Origin: Promethearchaeota archaeon
GTDB lineage: Archaea > Asgardarchaeota > Lokiarchaeia > Sigyniarchaeales > SOKP01
DNA length: 64,000 bases
Assembly (NCBI GenBank): GCA_019057795.1
Contig: JAHLWS010000087.1
Location: 43,176-107,175 of the forward strand
Direction: 5' to 3'
Shown here in pieces: positions 63,493-64,000 of this stretch (position 1 is the first letter of the stretch; every line of letters begins with the position of its first letter). The notes below the pieces were generated by a model, which searched no databases, was not told the DNA's origin, and worked only from the letters and a program-made list of their open reading frames with translations. A program made the translations under genes and the position numbers.

Positions 63493-64000
63493 ATGAGGTA
63501 TTTAAAAAAAAAACTTCTTAAAATTAGAACACGATTTAAAATAATTATTATTTGTTGCATGATAAGCGCTGTTCTAATATTCATGAATTTACCCGTTTTT
63601 CTATTAAACTTCAATAAAGCACTTAAAGTAGAAAATAATTTGAAATTCAATAGTTTATCATTACACACCTCAAACTCTAATATTTTATGGAATTATACAA
63701 CTGGTGGCGATATGATATCTATATCGCTCTCATCTGATGGTAATTACATCGTAGCAGGAAGTTCTGACAATAAAGTTTATCTATTTGATAAATTAAGTTC
63801 TACTCCATTATGGGTGTATTCAACCGAGGGAGATGTAATATCTGTATCAATTTCATCTGATGGTAATTACATCGTGGTTGGAAGCAATGATCATAAAATT
63901 TATCTATTTGATAAATCAAGTCCAATACCGTTATGGAATTATGATACTGGGGATGAGATATTATCAGTGGCGATCTCGTCAGATGGTAATTACATCGTAG
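63493..64000 (+). CDS. Membrane-anchored beta-propeller (WD40/PQQ-like) protein, 5' end only
   Basis: An ATG at 63493 opens a frame that runs off the window after 169 codons. Residues about 18-42 are a hydrophobic anchor. From residue about 65 onward there are repeats of exactly 41 residues (123 bp), each with L-W-x-Y, a strand, S-S-D-G-N-Y-I-V and K-x-Y-L-F-D-K. Three blades are visible. This is the pattern of quinoprotein/WD40-like beta-propellers, often extracellular in Archaea. It follows the fourth surface protein by 60 bp on the same strand and is probably co-transcribed. The apparent opposite-strand frame at 63438-63668 is a shadow. Confidence 0.7.
   Translation, partial: MRYLKKKLLKIRTRFKIIIICCMISAVLIFMNLPVFLLNFNKALKVENNLKFNSLSLHTSNSNILWNYTTGGDMISISLSSDGNYIVAGSSDNKVYLFDKLSSTPLWVYSTEGDVISVSISSDGNYIVVGSNDHKIYLFDKSSPIPLWNYDTGDEILSVAISSDGNYIV
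63688..64000 (+). repeat. 123-bp tandem coding repeat (beta-propeller blades)
   Basis: TGG codons that open each unit lie at 63688, 63811 and 63934, exactly 123 bp apart. The DNA of the core TCTGATGGTAATTACATCGT is nearly unchanged between units (63733, 63856, 63979). Confidence 0.75.

Noticed and set aside
63438..63668. 76-codon minus-strand frame at the end of the window
   Set aside because: Overlaps the start of the plus-strand beta-propeller gene, whose signal/anchor and repeats are convincing.
63688..64000. Short regular repeats that could suggest CRISPR
   Set aside because: The repeats are coding, in frame, 123 bp long, and encode beta-propeller blades.

Overview
The window is AT-rich DNA with dense genes on both strands, Shine-Dalgarno or near-leaderless starts, T-tract terminators and many TTG starts. 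The gene content is archaeal: a tetraether-lipid-synthase-type radical SAM protein, a geranylgeranyl-reductase-family flavoprotein, an archaeal aldolase / dideoxyheptulosonate synthase, a HerA-like ATPase, an XPF-type nuclease and UPF0175. It also carries eukaryote-like parts: a longin-like domain fused to an Arf/Ras-type GTPase, several other longin-like proteins and a gelsolin-like domain. That mix points to an Asgard archaeon, most likely Lokiarchaeota (Promethearchaeota). This is inferred from content; no marker phylogeny was possible.

Layout. 0-4 kb: the tail of a methyltransferase, two tandem M20 peptidases and a bacterial/eukaryotic-type GAPDH. 4-8.5 kb: a Cys-rich longin-like/TPR protein, an orphan ORF, a membrane-anchored methyltransferase, a small ORF between two direct repeats, and a DUF2156 protein. 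8.5-15.3 kb: HerA-like ATPase, M42 aminopeptidase, OFA-type transporter, a membrane alpha/beta hydrolase and a small membrane protein. 15.3-21.5 kb: a minus-strand run of two UROD-type methyltransferases, a GGR-family flavoprotein, a metallo-beta-lactamase hydrolase and a nitronate-monooxygenase-like flavoprotein. 22-25.6 kb: a two-gene unit of TrmB/PLD-like and longin-like winged-helix proteins.

25.8-37.8 kb is the most striking block. Three large secreted, single-pass surface proteins, two of them tandem paralogues, are followed by a gelsolin-like coiled-coil protein, a helical-repeat protein and a stand-alone longin-like protein. All three surface proteins end in a membrane helix and the same basic cytoplasmic tail. 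A fourth protein with a related tail lies at 59.9-63.4 kb, followed by the start of a membrane-anchored beta-propeller protein that runs off the window.

37.8-46 kb: an acetyltransferase, an enoyl-CoA hydratase with a C-terminal zinc ribbon, 3-hydroxyacyl-CoA dehydrogenase, a V4R-like protein, a divergent macro-domain protein, and three low-molecular-weight tyrosine-phosphatase paralogues around an MFS-like transporter with a longin-like tail. 46-53.4 kb: NadB, Tes, the archaeal aldolase-family enzyme, a 46-codon membrane ORF coupled to a DUF457-like protein, XPF-type nuclease, TauE/SafE permease and a UPF0175 pair. 53.6-59.8 kb: acyl-CoA dehydrogenase, phosphohexomutase, the longin-GTPase and its divergent coiled-coil neighbour, a winged-helix regulator and a small CxxC protein.

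Working together: the acyl-CoA dehydrogenase, hydratase and hydroxyacyl-CoA dehydrogenase cover three steps of fatty-acid beta-oxidation or its reverse. Tes and the GGR-family protein are candidates for membrane-lipid maturation. The surface proteins, gelsolin-like protein and longin proteins could be an Asgard membrane/cytoskeleton interface; that is a hypothesis from gene order and shared tails. No tRNA, rRNA, CRISPR array, intact insertion sequence or prophage was seen.
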